From NCBI GenBank assembly GCA_032871835.1, contig CM065297.1:71597253-71661252 (forward strand): DNA of 64,000 nucleotides. The letters are read 5' to 3'. Below the pieces are notes generated by a model that was not told the origin of the DNA, made no database searches, and worked only from the letters and a program-made list of their open reading frames with translations. The position numbers and the translations under genes are program-made. This DNA is from Dipteronia dyeriana (Eukaryota > Streptophyta > Magnoliopsida > Sapindales > Sapindaceae). Shown one piece after another: positions 22,200 through 34,990 of this stretch; the stretch's first letter is position 1, and the number at the start of each line of letters is the position of its first letter.

Positions 22200-24317
22200 T
22201 GTTGGGGTTTATACCCTAAACATGTAATTTGTAAATGGATTTATGAAATAAATAAAAGGAAAAGTTCAATTCATTCATGTTGTGTTGTTTATTTTATAAC
22301 TTGTGCATATATTTAACATCCAAGATTGCCAGATGTAATCTCAAACTGTGTAAATGAGTGTCATATACAGATGGATACAGTAAGAGACGTGCAATCTAAA
22401 GAGTCCATAGATAGCAAATAAAGTTGGGTACTTTATTTGTGATTAATCTATAGCTGCGGTCCATTCCGTAATGTACGATGATTCTATCCTGAATCATTCA
22501 TATGAGATATGGGAATGGAGGCACCTTGTATGATGTGATCATATAGGACTGGGCCATGTTCTATATGAATCTCTAACCAAGATCCGTTTACCGATGAGAT
22601 TCATATATATCAACTAATGATGGCTATATGTTTGTGATCTTAATCTTGAGTATCGACTCCTTTAGGTTAAATCGTAGTCTTTGATATACCATGGGTTAGG
22701 TCAGATGCATTTCCTGATCAATATACTATTTATGTTAGGATTGCGGTTTGGTTTGTGGTTGGGAAGGTTTGTACACAATAGTGGAATCCACTCTTCTTGT
22801 GAGAAGTAGATGGTAGTTCCCTTAAGGGTTGATTCGGGGCTTGGACAATATGAGTGCTCTCCTAATTTCGTAAGGAAATAAGATTTATTGTTCATTATAG
22901 AATCAACAGTACTTAAATGATATATGTAATTAGGGGGGTATAACGGACATTATGACCCAGCTCTAATTATGAACTACTGTGGAGGATCACACCAAGTGTA
23001 ATAGCTATATCGATGGACACTGAGTTGTATCGGTCTATGTAAAAGCGTCTACAGTTGAGAGAGTGCAGATTCGGGTTTTTAGTGGAATAACACCGGAGTT
23101 AATAATCAAAGAATATTAATTAAAGAGTTTAGTTAATGATTCGGGGGATTATTGGAGCTCAAAATACTGTGGGTCCATTAGGTCCCCTTGCTAGCCCGAT
23201 CGATTTAGGTAACAAGGGTCATGGTAAATTAATTGGATTGTCCAATTAATTGTATATATTCAGAAATTAACTGAATAATGAGATTATTTAATTAATGAAT
23301 GTTAATAGTTAAATTAATTAAATAATTAGATTATTTAATTATATTGATAATTATGAATTATTAATTAACTATTAATTGGAGGGTGTTAGTTGATATATGG
23401 ATTTAGGTGAAGATAAAATACTAGGATTATTTTATTTTTACTAAATCATTTATCTAAGTATTTGAATTTAAGTTTAAATTTAAAATACTTATTATCACTT
23501 TCAATATATTGGATATATTTGAAAAGGATAATTAAAAGATATATATTAATTAATAACACAAGAGATTGCATTGGATACAAATGAGTGTGTACACATGAAG
23601 CAATAGTCAAAAGAAGAATTTGCATATGATACAAATACTTGATACACATAATATATATATATATATATATAACACATAAGGGGCGGGTGAAAACAAATAT
23701 ATATATATAAAGCATAATAGGCGTGTGAGATGTATATATATATATATATATATATATAAAACGTGCATACTAAGATTTGAGAAATAAGTAGAAAAGGTGG
23801 TCTGATATATAAAAAAAGATACACGTTATTACAGACATCAAAGACAAAAAGTGGTTTTTGATCTGTGAAGTGAAAGTTTTGCATGAGATGCAATTCATGT
23901 GTGCGTAAAATCAATACACCAAATTAAGAAGAAAGAGTTTCTTTAAGTATTTCTCTACATCCTCCATTCAAGTTCCTGAGACTGTGACGCGACCACACGC
24001 AGTTAACAGTCCTGGGAGATAGCAAGGAAGATTGAGTGGTTCAGACAGAAGCATATCGTAAAGAGAAAGAACCTCCAAACGTTGGTAAGATTGGTTCAGA
24101 CAGGAGCATATCGTAAAGCGAAGAAGCTTCCAAACGTTGGTATGATTTTCTTCTTCTGATTATATTGATTACAATTTCCTGTGTTTACATATTGTATGTA
24201 TTAGTTCCGAAAAATAATTACGATCCCAAGTTCACTGGTCACAGATACAGATTATGATCTGTATTAAAAAATTTAAAACCTAGTTCCACTGCGTAACCGG
24301 TGAACGAGGTTCCAACA
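22200..24317 (+). repeat. 5' LTR of Copia B
   Basis: 2118 bp, starting tgttgggg and ending ttccaaca, followed by AT and the primer site. It matches 29073-31098 in reverse complement. It contains TA microsatellites near 23650-23760. Near 24045-24155 a segment of about 58 bp (gttcagacaggagcatatcg) is tandemly duplicated. Confidence 0.95.
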
Positions 24318-24319
24318 AT

Positions 24320-24332
24320 TGGTATCAGAGCC
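24320..24332 (+). other. Primer-binding site of Copia B
   Basis: tggtatcagagcc, initiator tRNA-Met type, two bases after the LTR. Confidence 0.95.
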
Positions 24333-24422
24333 AATTTTATTTTCGGAACAAGAAATTGTTTTCGATGCTCCTGTATGTATGATTGTGTAGGCACGATTTA
24401 AATTGACTGTATGTTGTTTTTT

Positions 24423-24460
<38 letters not shown>

Positions 24461-25063
24461 ACAAAAACATGATTGATCGTTTATTATATGGTACTGTGGA
24501 TTTAGGGTTTATAGGTTGTATTATAATTATTATTTTTTGTTTATATTTTTTTTACTGTTATTGTATTGTAAAAAAAAATGTAACCTATATTGAAGATCTG
24601 GAAAAATCACGAAGATGGATTCATGAGATGAATCAAAGTGACCTGAAGAGACTGGAAGATATCTGAAGTTACTAGAAGACCAAAAAATGGCTTGGGGAAA
24701 TTTTTGTAATTTTAGATTCCAATTTTTAGGTTAAATAATCTACAGTACTCGGTCAATTCATGCATACTTTATATTATGTGATGATAAAAGCATTGCAATG
24801 CATACATATGTCATTTAGATTAGATGTGCCTACACAAATATATTTGATATGTCATATATGCATCATAGCCTAATATTTTATGTATTTCTTTAATGTGATT
24901 AAAATGGGAAATATACATAATTGGCTATGAATAATGAGATTAGTTTTTAATTGTTAGAAAACTTGGTAATTCTCATTAATATTAATCTAGTTATTAAAGA
25001 GTTTAATAAGTTAGATTAATAGGGTCATTTATTGTAATTAGGATTAATATGATTAATTACCTA
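24333..25063 (+). other. Copia B leader, first part
   Basis: It matches in reverse complement the leader of Copia D (59040 down to about 58200). It is interrupted at 25063 by Gypsy G1; the rest of the leader is at 35820-34991 on the minus strand. A TA microsatellite lies at 24427-24456. No gene. Confidence 0.85.
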
Positions 25064-25329
25064 TGTTGACGTCTATTTCTGGTTGTATGAGAAAAGCCAA
25101 CAAGATTTGGATTTTAGCTGTGATTTTAAAGAGAAAGAGAAGGAGAAAGTAATCGGACGCAATTTTTTACGTGGTAAAACTCCGATGACCAGAGAAACGT
25201 CCACAGGTGGTTGAATGATCAACCAAGCCAAAATCCACTATGAATAAAATAATTACAATTCTCGATCTCTTTTTTTTCTCTCTGTATTTTTCTATATGAT
25301 TTTTGTATATCCCTTTTGTGACGAGATTA
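25064..25329 (-). repeat. 3' LTR remnant of Gypsy G1 (R/U5 only)
   Basis: The reverse complement of 36437-36703, clearly above 90% identical by eye. The U3 part is missing: homology ends near 25329, and the leader of the antisense gene begins there. Confidence 0.9.
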
Positions 25330-25481
25330 TTCCCGCCTTGAGCCCCTAGGGTTTTGTGCTATTACCCCTTTAAATTCTTCACTGAGGGGTTGCGCTGGTT
25401 CATTCTCAAAAACTCATACCAGAAAATTTTCCTAGCCCAGAGTTCTTCACGTAGAAAATCGCCATTCTCCGTCGAAGGTCT

Positions 25482-26523
25482 TTGCATCAGATTTCATTCA
25501 AGGTTAGTTTTAATGAACCACCTTCCCGTCTTCGACTCTATACTATAGCTCTCGAAGCGCTCGATCGTGGGGATTTCCAGTTGGTTTCCTACGTTCGAAG
25601 ATTACTGGGGGAAATTCCCCCTAATGAACCTTCTTTTTTTGAAGTCAACGTTTCTGGGCTTCACCCTGACGTCCATTTTTCTCTATCCAGTTCTGATTCT
25701 TTATCTAGTTCTGAATCTGTCGTTTCTAATCACAGGGTACCACTTCGATTAAGGATGGGAAAGCACAAAAGCAAAAGCGAAGTCCATAAGTACAACTTGG
25801 GCAACATTCGGATTAAGGAGCAGACTATTGACAAGAATGATGTCGAAGAGGCGTTCAGAGTATCGCCTGAGTGGGTTTGACACTGAACCAAATGTGGTCG
25901 GGGCAGATGAGATTCGGAAATATCTTGCCCGATTCGATCTGGACAATTCGGTTACTCCGATTCCCGCGGGTGATAGGGCTACGTGGAATCCTCCCCCGGG
26001 TATTGTGGTAATCTATAAATCCATGCTCTGCTGCGACGTCATTCTTCCTCTTCAGCCGTTCGTTGCCTGGTTTTTAGCTGAAGCAGGGATCGCTCCGGTT
26101 CAACTGGCCCCGAACATCTATAATATATTGATGTGCATGTGGCACATGTGGAGCCGGATGAACTTATCGCCGCCTTCCCCGAGTGAAATCAGGCACTTCT
26201 TCACGCTGAGGCAGTCTGGCAAGATCGGGACCTATTTCCTTATGTCCAATCCGCCAGATTGCTGGGTTCCCGAGGGGACAAAGGTGAATCGGGGAGTTGA
26301 TACCTCTGATGACCCCAAAAAGAGGGGGTTTGTATGGGGATTCCCTTCATCCAACAAGTATTGGAAGAATAGTTGGTTTTTCACCGAAGGGAATCTCGGA
26401 CTCGATGTTACTCTTTCGGTTGGGGACACTCGAACAGTGTTGAAATTTCCCCATTTTTTATGTTCCCACAAGGTATGGAACAAGAAAAAACTTGAGTTCA
26501 GCGATACTGAGCTGACCAGACTT
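25482..26523 (+). pseudogene. Antisense gene of Gypsy G1, N-terminal part (gypsy-type putative transposase family)
   Basis: The sequence resembles the plant family labelled transposase (putative) gypsy type. Visible marks are PLQPFVAWFLAEAGIAPVQLAPN (given here by its ends: PLQPF at about 26055, QLAPN at about 26100), MCMWHMW and FVWGFPSSNKYWKNSWFF. It lies on the strand opposite to G1. The frame shifts once between 25828 and 25880, and the gene stops matching at 26523, where Copia A-type LTR sequence begins; codons after that belong to the LTR. The C-terminal half is at 45236-43690 on the minus strand. The function of the family is unknown, and I see no catalytic triad. Confidence 0.75.
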
Positions 26524-28599
26524 ATCAAAGTGTGGTGTCTTTGGGAAAAAGAATCTAGTGCTCGGGGTGCATTGAATATGATCACAATGAAACACTTTAT
26601 CTAGAACAGTCAATGGATAAAAGTTTTCATTTGAAGGCAATCGGAGAGTCTATCTCAATCCTAAGATAAATGATGGACTTATGGTTGCAAGTGTTATCAT
26701 TTGAGTTATCAATGAGTACGATTATATAGCATAGTCTATCCTCGATAGTTTGGTGGTATTCATTTGTTAATCGATAGAGGACTTCATTTATATATATGGA
26801 GATCGTGGCTCCATTTATTAAATGAGAGTAGAATACCATCATATGTATGTATGAGGTATTGGATATTAAATCTTAAAGTTAAGTTTTCAATAGTGTCTAA
26901 TTAAACATGGCTTCTGGACAAGTCAAAATATCCAAGTTCAAAATGTGGTCATATGAGTAAATATGATAACTTGGAGAGCTATAGGCGGTCTATGAGCTCT
27001 TGGCGATTACTGGTATTCTTCACGATGATACACTTTCTCCAATAAGGTTGTCTAGTATATGAATGAGTAACATCAACTTATTCTATCTTTATTTAAGAGT
27101 TCAATTTTAGTTCTTTAGTGGAATGAACTAAAATTAAATAGATTGGACCTAAGTGAATCATTTGTTGATTGTGATTGGGTTGTGTCTATTGGAGCTTAAA
27201 TTTAGATAGCCCGCCAAGATCTCCAATCCACACGAACTTGCATGGATCACTTGATATATTCTACCGGACCAATTTAGGCGTCCATCTAGAATTGTATTAA
27301 GGCATGTGAACTTGTTTCTTTTTGTAAGAATAGGTTTAGTTCACATGTGGACTTTTTTATTAAGGTCCAATGGATTTAATAAAATAAGAAAAATAATAAA
27401 TGGCCCATATATATGGTATGGGCGGCAAGGCTATTTAGAATAACTTAATTATATTATTTTTATTTTATTATTTAATTAAATAGAAATTAATTAATTTGTT
27501 GATTAATTATTTATTTAATAAAAAGTCAAAATCTTTTTTCTAGTAGGAGTTGATCTCCTAAAATTATACTATTGTTAGTAGTATAATTAATATGAAAGAG
27601 TATATTTGATAAGTAGATAAATAAAAGGAATTATTTATCTAATCAAATTAGGAAGTCTTTAAAATGGTTATAAATACACTATTGAGTTGGATTAAAAGTC
27701 TTGGTTGAGGATAGAATTCCTTTTTGAAAAGAATTCTTAACCACCAAGTAAATCTACCTAAGGAAATGATTCTTAACTACCAAGTAAATCCTTCTTAGGA
27801 AAGGATTTGTGATCCTAATCTATATCCTATGAAATTCGGCCAACCCATGTTTATATACAAAAGGATAGAATTCCTTTTAGATAAGGATTCTTAACTACCA
27901 AATAAATCTACATAAGGAAAGTATTATTGTCAACCAAGTAAATCCTTCTTACGAAAGGATTTATGATCCTATATATAAATGTGTGTGATTTTCGGCCAGC
28001 CCTATGATTTCTTAGAGTAAAATTTCGACCAACCTAAGGTTTTTCTAAGAGAGAATTTTGAGAGAGAAAAATTTAGTATTTTACTCTAGACAAAATTCAA
28101 TCAACTCTAAGTTATAAGGTGTGGAATTCAGCCAAGGAGAAAAGAGAAAAAGAGAACGTTTTTGTTTTCGATAGTACACTAGTATCATTTACATCAAAAA
28201 TGTTTTGTGTACAACATCGAATCAAGGTTCACACGAGTTTTAATCAAATTGATTGATAATTCACAAGTGGCCGGACGTTCTTTATTTTTCTCTTGGAGGA
28301 TATTTGTAACTAACAAAGAAATAGATTTTGTTTGTTTCCATCCTCAGGTATACAATTTGAAGAAAGGGAGCCCACACTCCTAGGTGATTCACGCTCGTGA
28401 TTGGATTGGAATATCTTGCGGAATCAATTCGGTGGTTGTTCAATCATCACGTGAAAAAGGTACGACACTTTCATATACATCAATTAATCTAGGGTTAAGG
28501 TTCTTGTTATTTAAAAGGGATTTTTTTTATTTATACGTAAACCCTAATTTTTAATTAAATTTTCTCACGCTTCTCTGCGTGTGTTTTATTTTCCCTACA
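26524..28599 (+). repeat. Solo LTR of the Copia A family, larger piece (inverted)
   Basis: It matches 47790-49875 and ends ccctaca at 28599, followed by agcat (28600-28604). The 5' piece of the same LTR is at 45237-45420 on the minus strand, flanked by atgct, the reverse complement. About 0.1-0.15 kb is missing between the pieces. Confidence 0.85.
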
Positions 28600-28604
28600 A
28601 GCAT

Positions 28605-29067
28605 ATCCTTAAAAAGAATTAAGGAGCGTTGACTAAATCAACACAGACCTAGCCATATCCAAAAGAGTTTTATTTCTCCTTTCTGCCACCCCATTTTATT
28701 GAGGTGTACCTGGTGCATAAAACTGAGAAATTATCCCATTGTCAATAAGATATTTATGAAACTCACTAGAAATATATTCTCCACAACGATCAGACCTCAA
28801 GATTTTTATGCGATTCTCAAGTTGATTTTCTACTTCAGCTTTAAATGCTTTGAACATATCAAAAGCATCCGACTTATGTCTCATAAGATATACATAGCCA
28901 AATCTTGAGTGATCTTCTGTGAAAGTGATGAAATACTCATATCCACCTCTAGCTTGAATGCTCATAGGTCCACACATATCAGTGTGTATCAATCCTAAAC
29001 ATTTGATGGCTCTTGTTCCTTTGGTCGTAAATGACCTTTTGGTCATTTTACCTTCCAAAGAAGATTC
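28605..29067 (-). pseudogene. Copia A integrase, middle part (inverted)
   Basis: It continues the frame broken at 22199. The minus strand reads the end of the pre-integrase domain, then the integrase core with GLIHTDMCGPMS, LRSDRCGEY and an NGVAERRNKTLLDMAR-type stretch near 28685-28640. One stop replaces a conserved residue near 28697. It ends at the ATGCT duplication, and the reading resumes at 45426 on the plus strand. Confidence 0.85.
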
Positions 29068-29072
29068 ACAAG

Positions 29073-29633
29073 TGTTGGAACCCCGTTCACCAGTTACGCA
29101 ACGAAACTAGGTTTTAAAATTTTTCATACAGATCATAATCTGTATCTATGACCAGTGAACTTGTGATCGTAATTATTTTTCGGAACTAATACATACAATA
29201 TGTAAACACAGGAAATTGTAATCAATATAATCAGAAGAAGAAAATCATACCTACGTTTGGAGGCTCCTTCGCTTTAGGATATGCTCCTGCCTGAACCAAT
29301 CTTACTAACGTTTGGAGGTTCTTTCTCTTTACGATATGAACCTGTCTGAACCACTCGATCTTCCTTACTATCTCCCGGGACTGGTAACTGCATGTGGGCG
29401 CGTCACGGTCTCAGAAACTTGAATGAAGGATGTAGAGAAATACTTGAAGAAACTCTTTCTTTTTAATTTGGTGTATTGATTTTATACACACATGAATTGC
29501 ATCTCATGCAAAACTTTCACTTCACAAATCAAAAACCACTTTTTGTCTTATATGTCTGTAAAATAACGTGTATCTTTTTTTTATATATATCAAACCACTT
29601 TTTCTACTTATTTCTCAAATCTTAGTCTGCACG

Positions 29634-29667
<34 letters not shown>

Positions 29668-31098
29668 GTATCAAGTATTTGCATCATATACAAATTCTTA
29701 TTTTGACTATTGTTTCATGTGCACACACCAATTTGCATCCAATGCAATCTCTTGTGTTATTAATTGATATATATCTTTTAACTATCCTTTTCAAATATAT
29801 CTAATATATTGAAAGTTATAATAAGTATTTTAAATTTAAACTTAAATTTAAATACTTAGATAAATGATTTAGTAAAAATAAAATAATCCTATTATTTTAT
29901 CTTCACCTAAATTCATATATCAACTAACACCCTCCAATTAATAGTTAATTAATAATTCATAATTATAAATATAATTAAATGATATAATTATTTAATTAAT
30001 TTAACAGTTAACATTCATTAATTAAATAATCTCATTATTCAATTAATTACTGAATATATACAATTAATTGGACAATCCAATTAATTGACCATGACCCTTG
30101 TTACCTAAATCGATCGGGCTAGCAAGGGGACCTAATGGACCCACTGTATTTTGAGCTCCAATAATCCCCCGAATCATTAATTAAACTTTTTGATTATTAA
30201 CTCCGATGTTATTCCACTAAAAACCCGAAGCTTCACTCTCTCAACTGTAGACGCTTTTACACAGACCGATACAACTCGGTGTCCATCGATATAGCTATTA
30301 CACATGGTGTGATCCTCCACAGTAGTTCATAATTAGAGTTGGGTCATAATGTCCGTTATACCCTCCTAATTACATATATCCTTTGTTGATTATATAATGA
30401 ACAATAAATCCTATTTCCTTACGGAATTATGAGAGCGCTCATATTGTCCAAGCCTCGAATCAACCCTTAAGGGAACTATCATCTACTTCTCACGAGAAGG
30501 AGTGGATTCCACTATTGTGTACAAACCTTCCCAGCCACAAGCCAAACCGCAATCCCAACATATGGAGTATATTGATCAGAAAATGCATCTGACCTCACCC
30601 ATGGTATATCAAAGACTACGATTTAACCTAAAAGAGTTGATAAGACACTTAGGATTAAGATCACCCACATATAGCCATCATTAGTTGATATATATGAATC
30701 TCATCGGTAAACGGATCTTGGTGAGAGATTCATATAGATCATGGCCCAGACCTGTATGATCACATCATACAATGTGCCTCCATTCCCATATCTCATATGA
30801 AAGATTCAGGATAGAATCATAGTACATTACCGAATGGATCGCAACTATAGATTAACCACAAATAAAGTACCCAACTTTATTTGCTATCTATGGACTCTTT
30901 AGATTGCACATCTCTTACTGTATCCATCTGTATATGACACTCATATACACAGTTCGAGATTACATCTGGCAATCTTGGATGTTAAATATATGCACAAGTT
31001 AAAAAATAAACAACACAACATGAATGAATTGAACTTTTCCTTTTATTTATTTCATAAATCCATTTACAAATTACATGTTTAGGGCATAAACCCCAACA
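29073..31098 (-). repeat. 3' LTR of Copia B (inverted)
   Basis: 2026 bp, the reverse complement of 22200-24317 with small indels, including shorter TA repeats. It starts TGTTGGGG at 31098 and ends CCAACA at 29073. The flanking acaag (29068-29072) completes the target duplication. Confidence 0.95.
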
Positions 31099-31099
31099 A

Positions 31100-31112
31100 T
31101 CTCCCACTTGCA
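31100..31112 (-). other. Polypurine tract of Copia B
   Basis: The minus strand reads GCAAGTGGGAGA just before the 3' LTR. Confidence 0.85.
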
Positions 31113-31260
31113 CTAAAGCACGTGAGGCATGTATCGTGAACCTAGACCATCTAGGTGACCTGAAAACACTTTAGCCGGTAAGGTCTTCGTAAATGGATCA
31201 GCATGATCGTCTTGTGAGGCTATCTTTGTGACGATCACATCTCCTCTCTACATTATCTCC

Positions 31261-34200
31261 CTAACGAGATGATACTCTCTCTATATGTTTCCCTCTATTG
31301 TGGCTTCTTGGTTCTTTGGAATTAGCCACAACACCACTGTTATCACAATAAAGTATGATAGACCTATCCAGATCTGGAACAACTTCCAGATCACTCAAGA
31401 ACTTACGGAGCCAAACAACCTCTTTAGAAGCTTCACAAGCGGTTACATATTCGGCTTCCATGGTGGAGTCAGTAATGCAAGAATGCTTTATACTTCTCCA
31501 CACAATGGCTCCACCACTCAGAGTGAATACTGATCCAAATGTGGATTTCCTATGATCCAAACGTGGATTTCCTAGAATCCCTGTCTGACTAAAAATCAGA
31601 ATTCGTGTATCCTAACGGGATCAAATCCTGCCCGGAATACATAAGCATATAGTCTCTCGTTCTCCGAAGATACTTGAGAATTGTTTTGACAATAACCCAA
31701 TAATCCAATCCGGGGTTAGATTGGTATCTGCTGACTACTCCCACTGCATAGCAGATGTCCGGTCTCGTGCATAACATAGCATACATGAGACTACCTACTT
31801 CCGATGCATAGGGTACACGTCTCATATCCTCAACTTCTTGAGGTGTCTTAGGACACTTTTCCTTAGACAAGTGAACTTTATGCTTAGAAGGTAAATTACC
31901 TTTCTTGGAGTTCTGCATCGAAAATCGTACAAGAATCTTGTCGATATATGATGCCTGAGACAGTGCAAAGAGTTTGTTCTTTCGATCCCTTATAAGTTGG
32001 ATCCCAAGAACATAACTCATCTCTCCCAAATCTTTCATTTAGAATTGGCTAGCCAGCCAACCCTTTACATCAGACAACACTCCCATATCATTCCCAATGA
32101 GTAGGATACCAAGAAAACTACTTTCTTGTCAATGATACGTTTGTAGACACAAGGCTCATCGACATTCTGCTTGAAACCATAGTTTTTGATCACATCATCA
32201 AACCTAATGTTCCAAGATCTAGATGCTTGCTTAAGTTCAAAGATAGACCTTAGCTGCTTGCAAACCTTTTTCTCTTGATCCAGAGACACGAATCCCTCTG
32301 GTTGCATCATATAAATGCTCTCGTCAAGATTACCATTCAAGAATGTAGTCTTGACGTCCATTTGCCAAATTTCATAATCGAAATAGGCAGCAATGGATAA
32401 GAGAATCCTAATAGACTTAAACATGGCTACTGGCTAGAAGGTCTATTCATAATCGACCCCCTCTTGCTGGGTATAACCCTTGGCCACTAGCCTGGCTTTG
32501 AAGGTCTCTACCTTCCCGTCTACTCATCTCTTTCTCTTGTAGATTCATTTACACCTTATGGGTTTTACCCAATCCGGTAAGTCTACAAGATCCCTGACTG
32601 AGTTAGATTACATGGACTCCATCTCGAGATTCATGGCTTTAAGTAATTCGTCTTTATCAGGATATTCCATTGCATTCTTAAATGTCAATAGATCATCCAC
32701 ATTATCAGTAGAGACAACACCTTATCCCTCACATATACCTAAATAGCGTTCAGGTTATCTCACAACCCTCTCACTACATCCATGTGGTAGTGTATCCTAA
32801 TCAGGAACCATCTGACTCTCAGATGTTTGTGGATCAACAACTCTTGTTGATGAAGCACTAGTCTCCCCAGGCTCCAACTCATTCAATACAATCTTAGAAT
32901 GAGGTTTATGGTCACTCATATAACTGTCCTCAAGAAACGTTGCATTTGTAGATACAAATACTTTGTTATCTTCGGGACTATAGAAATGTCCACCTCTGGT
33001 CTCCTTGGAGTATCCTATAAACAGGCAGACCACAGACTTGGAGTCTAGCTTTCCAGTTCTGTTATTCAGCACATGTACTGGACACCCCCATATGCGGAAA
33101 TTTCGCAAACCAGCTTTACGACCATTCCATAACTCTAGAGGAGTCTTAAGAATAGATTTAGATGGCACCACATTCAAAATGTATGCCGCTATTTGTAATG
33201 CATATCCCCAGAAGGAATTTGGTAATTATGAGAAACTAATCATAGATCTCACCATTTCCATTAGGGTACTATTTCTCCTCTCCGCTACACTATTTTACTG
33301 AGGTGTACCGGGAGCTGTGAGTTGGGAAACCATCCCATTCTCGACCAAGAAGTCTTCAAACTCTTGGTCATGGTACTCACCTCTACGATCCAATTGTTGT
33401 GACTTGATAGTCCTTCCTAATTGATTCTCAACTTCAGCTCGGAATTCTTTGAAGAACATTTCAAATGTTTCCGATTTCTGTTGCATTAGGTAGACGTATC
33501 AGTATCTTGAGTAGTCATCTATAAAGGTGACATAATACTTATAACCACCCCTAGCTTTAACATTCATCGGCCTACAGACATCTGTATGTATAAGCTCTAG
33601 CGGTTCTTTAGCTCTAAGCCCTTTTCCAGTAAAAGGTCTCTTAGTCATCTTACCTTCCAGACAAGATTCGCAGACAGGTAAGATGTCAACCTCTAACTCA
33701 CTTAAAGGTTCATTTTTTTCTAGTCTGTCTATCCGGTCAAGGTTGATATTACCAAGCCTTAGATGCTAGAGATACGTGCCATTATATGGAGAAATCTTAT
33801 GTCGTTTAGTTTTTGGTTTTTCAACATTAAACATTTCGGTGTTGAGCAGTGTAGTATGCATTAACGGTCTTAACACATACAAATTGTTTTCATTAATTCC
33901 TGAACAAATATTCAGGCTATTCTTTCCAATAATAATAGACTTGTAATTAAAAGAAATAGAATATTTTTGTTCTAACAACTTATAAACGGAAATCAAATTC
34001 CGTGTAAATCCAAGAATATAAAATACATTGTCCAACAATACATAATTATTACAAAAATGCAATCTAATTACGCCCACTGCTCGTGCCGACACGACATCCC
34101 AGACCCCACACGCATTGAGAATGCTTGCTCCTCTAGCTGTGTCCAAGAATCAGTCCATTGTAAAGAAGAACAAACATGGTTAGTAGATCCCGAATCAACT
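31261..34200 (-). pseudogene. Copia B protease, integrase, reverse transcriptase and RNase H
   Basis: Reading leftward: protease with WIVDSGSTNHV (34200-34150), so the D-S-G is present; a pre-integrase tail to about 33766; integrase core near 33640-33295 with APGTPQ; integrase C-terminus 33177-32797 (LELWNGRKAGLRNFRIWGCP begins it); RT 32440-31590 (QMDVKTTFLNG, KDLGEMSYVLGIQ); RNase H 31560-31261 (STMEAEYVTACEA, YCDNSGV). The YVDD stretch near 32100 is damaged. Several stops and frameshifts separate the blocks. It would copy and integrate the element, but this copy cannot. Confidence 0.85.
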
Positions 34201-34990
34201 ATCCAGGGTAAAGAATCGTCTTCCACTAAACACGACTCAAGAACAAGTAAATCATATTTACTTTTCTTGGACTTCTTCTTGCTTTAGGCTCTCTTGGGTT
34301 TGGGCTTACCCTTCACTTTCCTAGTAGACCTCTTTCTCTTCTTATTATTAGAGTAGGAAAATGGTTCGACAACATTTGCCTCACCGGTCTTACCCTTGTT
34401 GTCCTTAAAGGACTCAAAGGTAGTGAGCTCATTGAGCAACTGTTAGAGTTTAACCTTAACTTGTTCATCCCGTAGTTGCTCTTAAACTGATCGAAACTCT
34501 TCGAAAGAGTCATCAGTATGATGCTTACTTGACTGGGTTTGTCAATGGCCCTACCATTGACTTCTGCCTTGTTGAAGTAGGACATCATGCTCAGGACATG
34601 TTCTCAAACTGACGTATCTTCCTTCATACGAGTGAGCATAGCGGAACGAACAATTTCATGTCACTTTTGCTCGAAGAGCTGCCTAAACATAGCTTGTAAT
34701 GACTCCATGATTTTGAATGTTGAAGTCATTGCTTTATGCTTTGTGACAATCACGTCTGTTATAGAAGCCAACAAATATGTTTGGGCCTTCTCATCAGATG
34801 AGAACCATCGTTCGTATGCCTCACGAACAGTTGTTGTGGCATTGGCAGCAGGCGCTGAAGGACATTCCTCCGTAAGCACAAACTTGAGGTCTTTGGTGAC
34901 CAATATTGCATTAATGTTAAGTTTCCACTTAGTGTAGTTATCACCAGTTAATTTGTCGTTTGCGAGAATTTAAAGTAATACAGAAGACAT
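34201..34990 (-). pseudogene. Copia B gag
   Basis: Start ATG 34990. LTGDNYTKWKLNINAIL and LKFVLTEECP identify Copia gag. TAA after six codons (34972-34970) and TGA at 34663-34661 interrupt it; both stops also occur at the same places in Copia D. The CCHC knuckle present in the D copy is deleted here (around 34290). Confidence 0.85.

Larger units (their letters stand above)
25064..26523 (-). mobile_element. Gypsy G1, 3' end piece (3' LTR remnant and start of the antisense gene)
   Basis: The target duplication accta (25059-25063) pairs with taggt (35816-35820) before the other LTR. With 35821-45236 this makes one element of about 10.9 kb. The right edge (26523) is an inversion breakpoint. Confidence 0.8.

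Noticed and set aside
25482..26604. A host gene of full length
   Set aside because: The last 27 codons are Copia A-type LTR sequence, and the gene lies beside a Gypsy LTR on the antisense strand; it is an element gene cut by a breakpoint.
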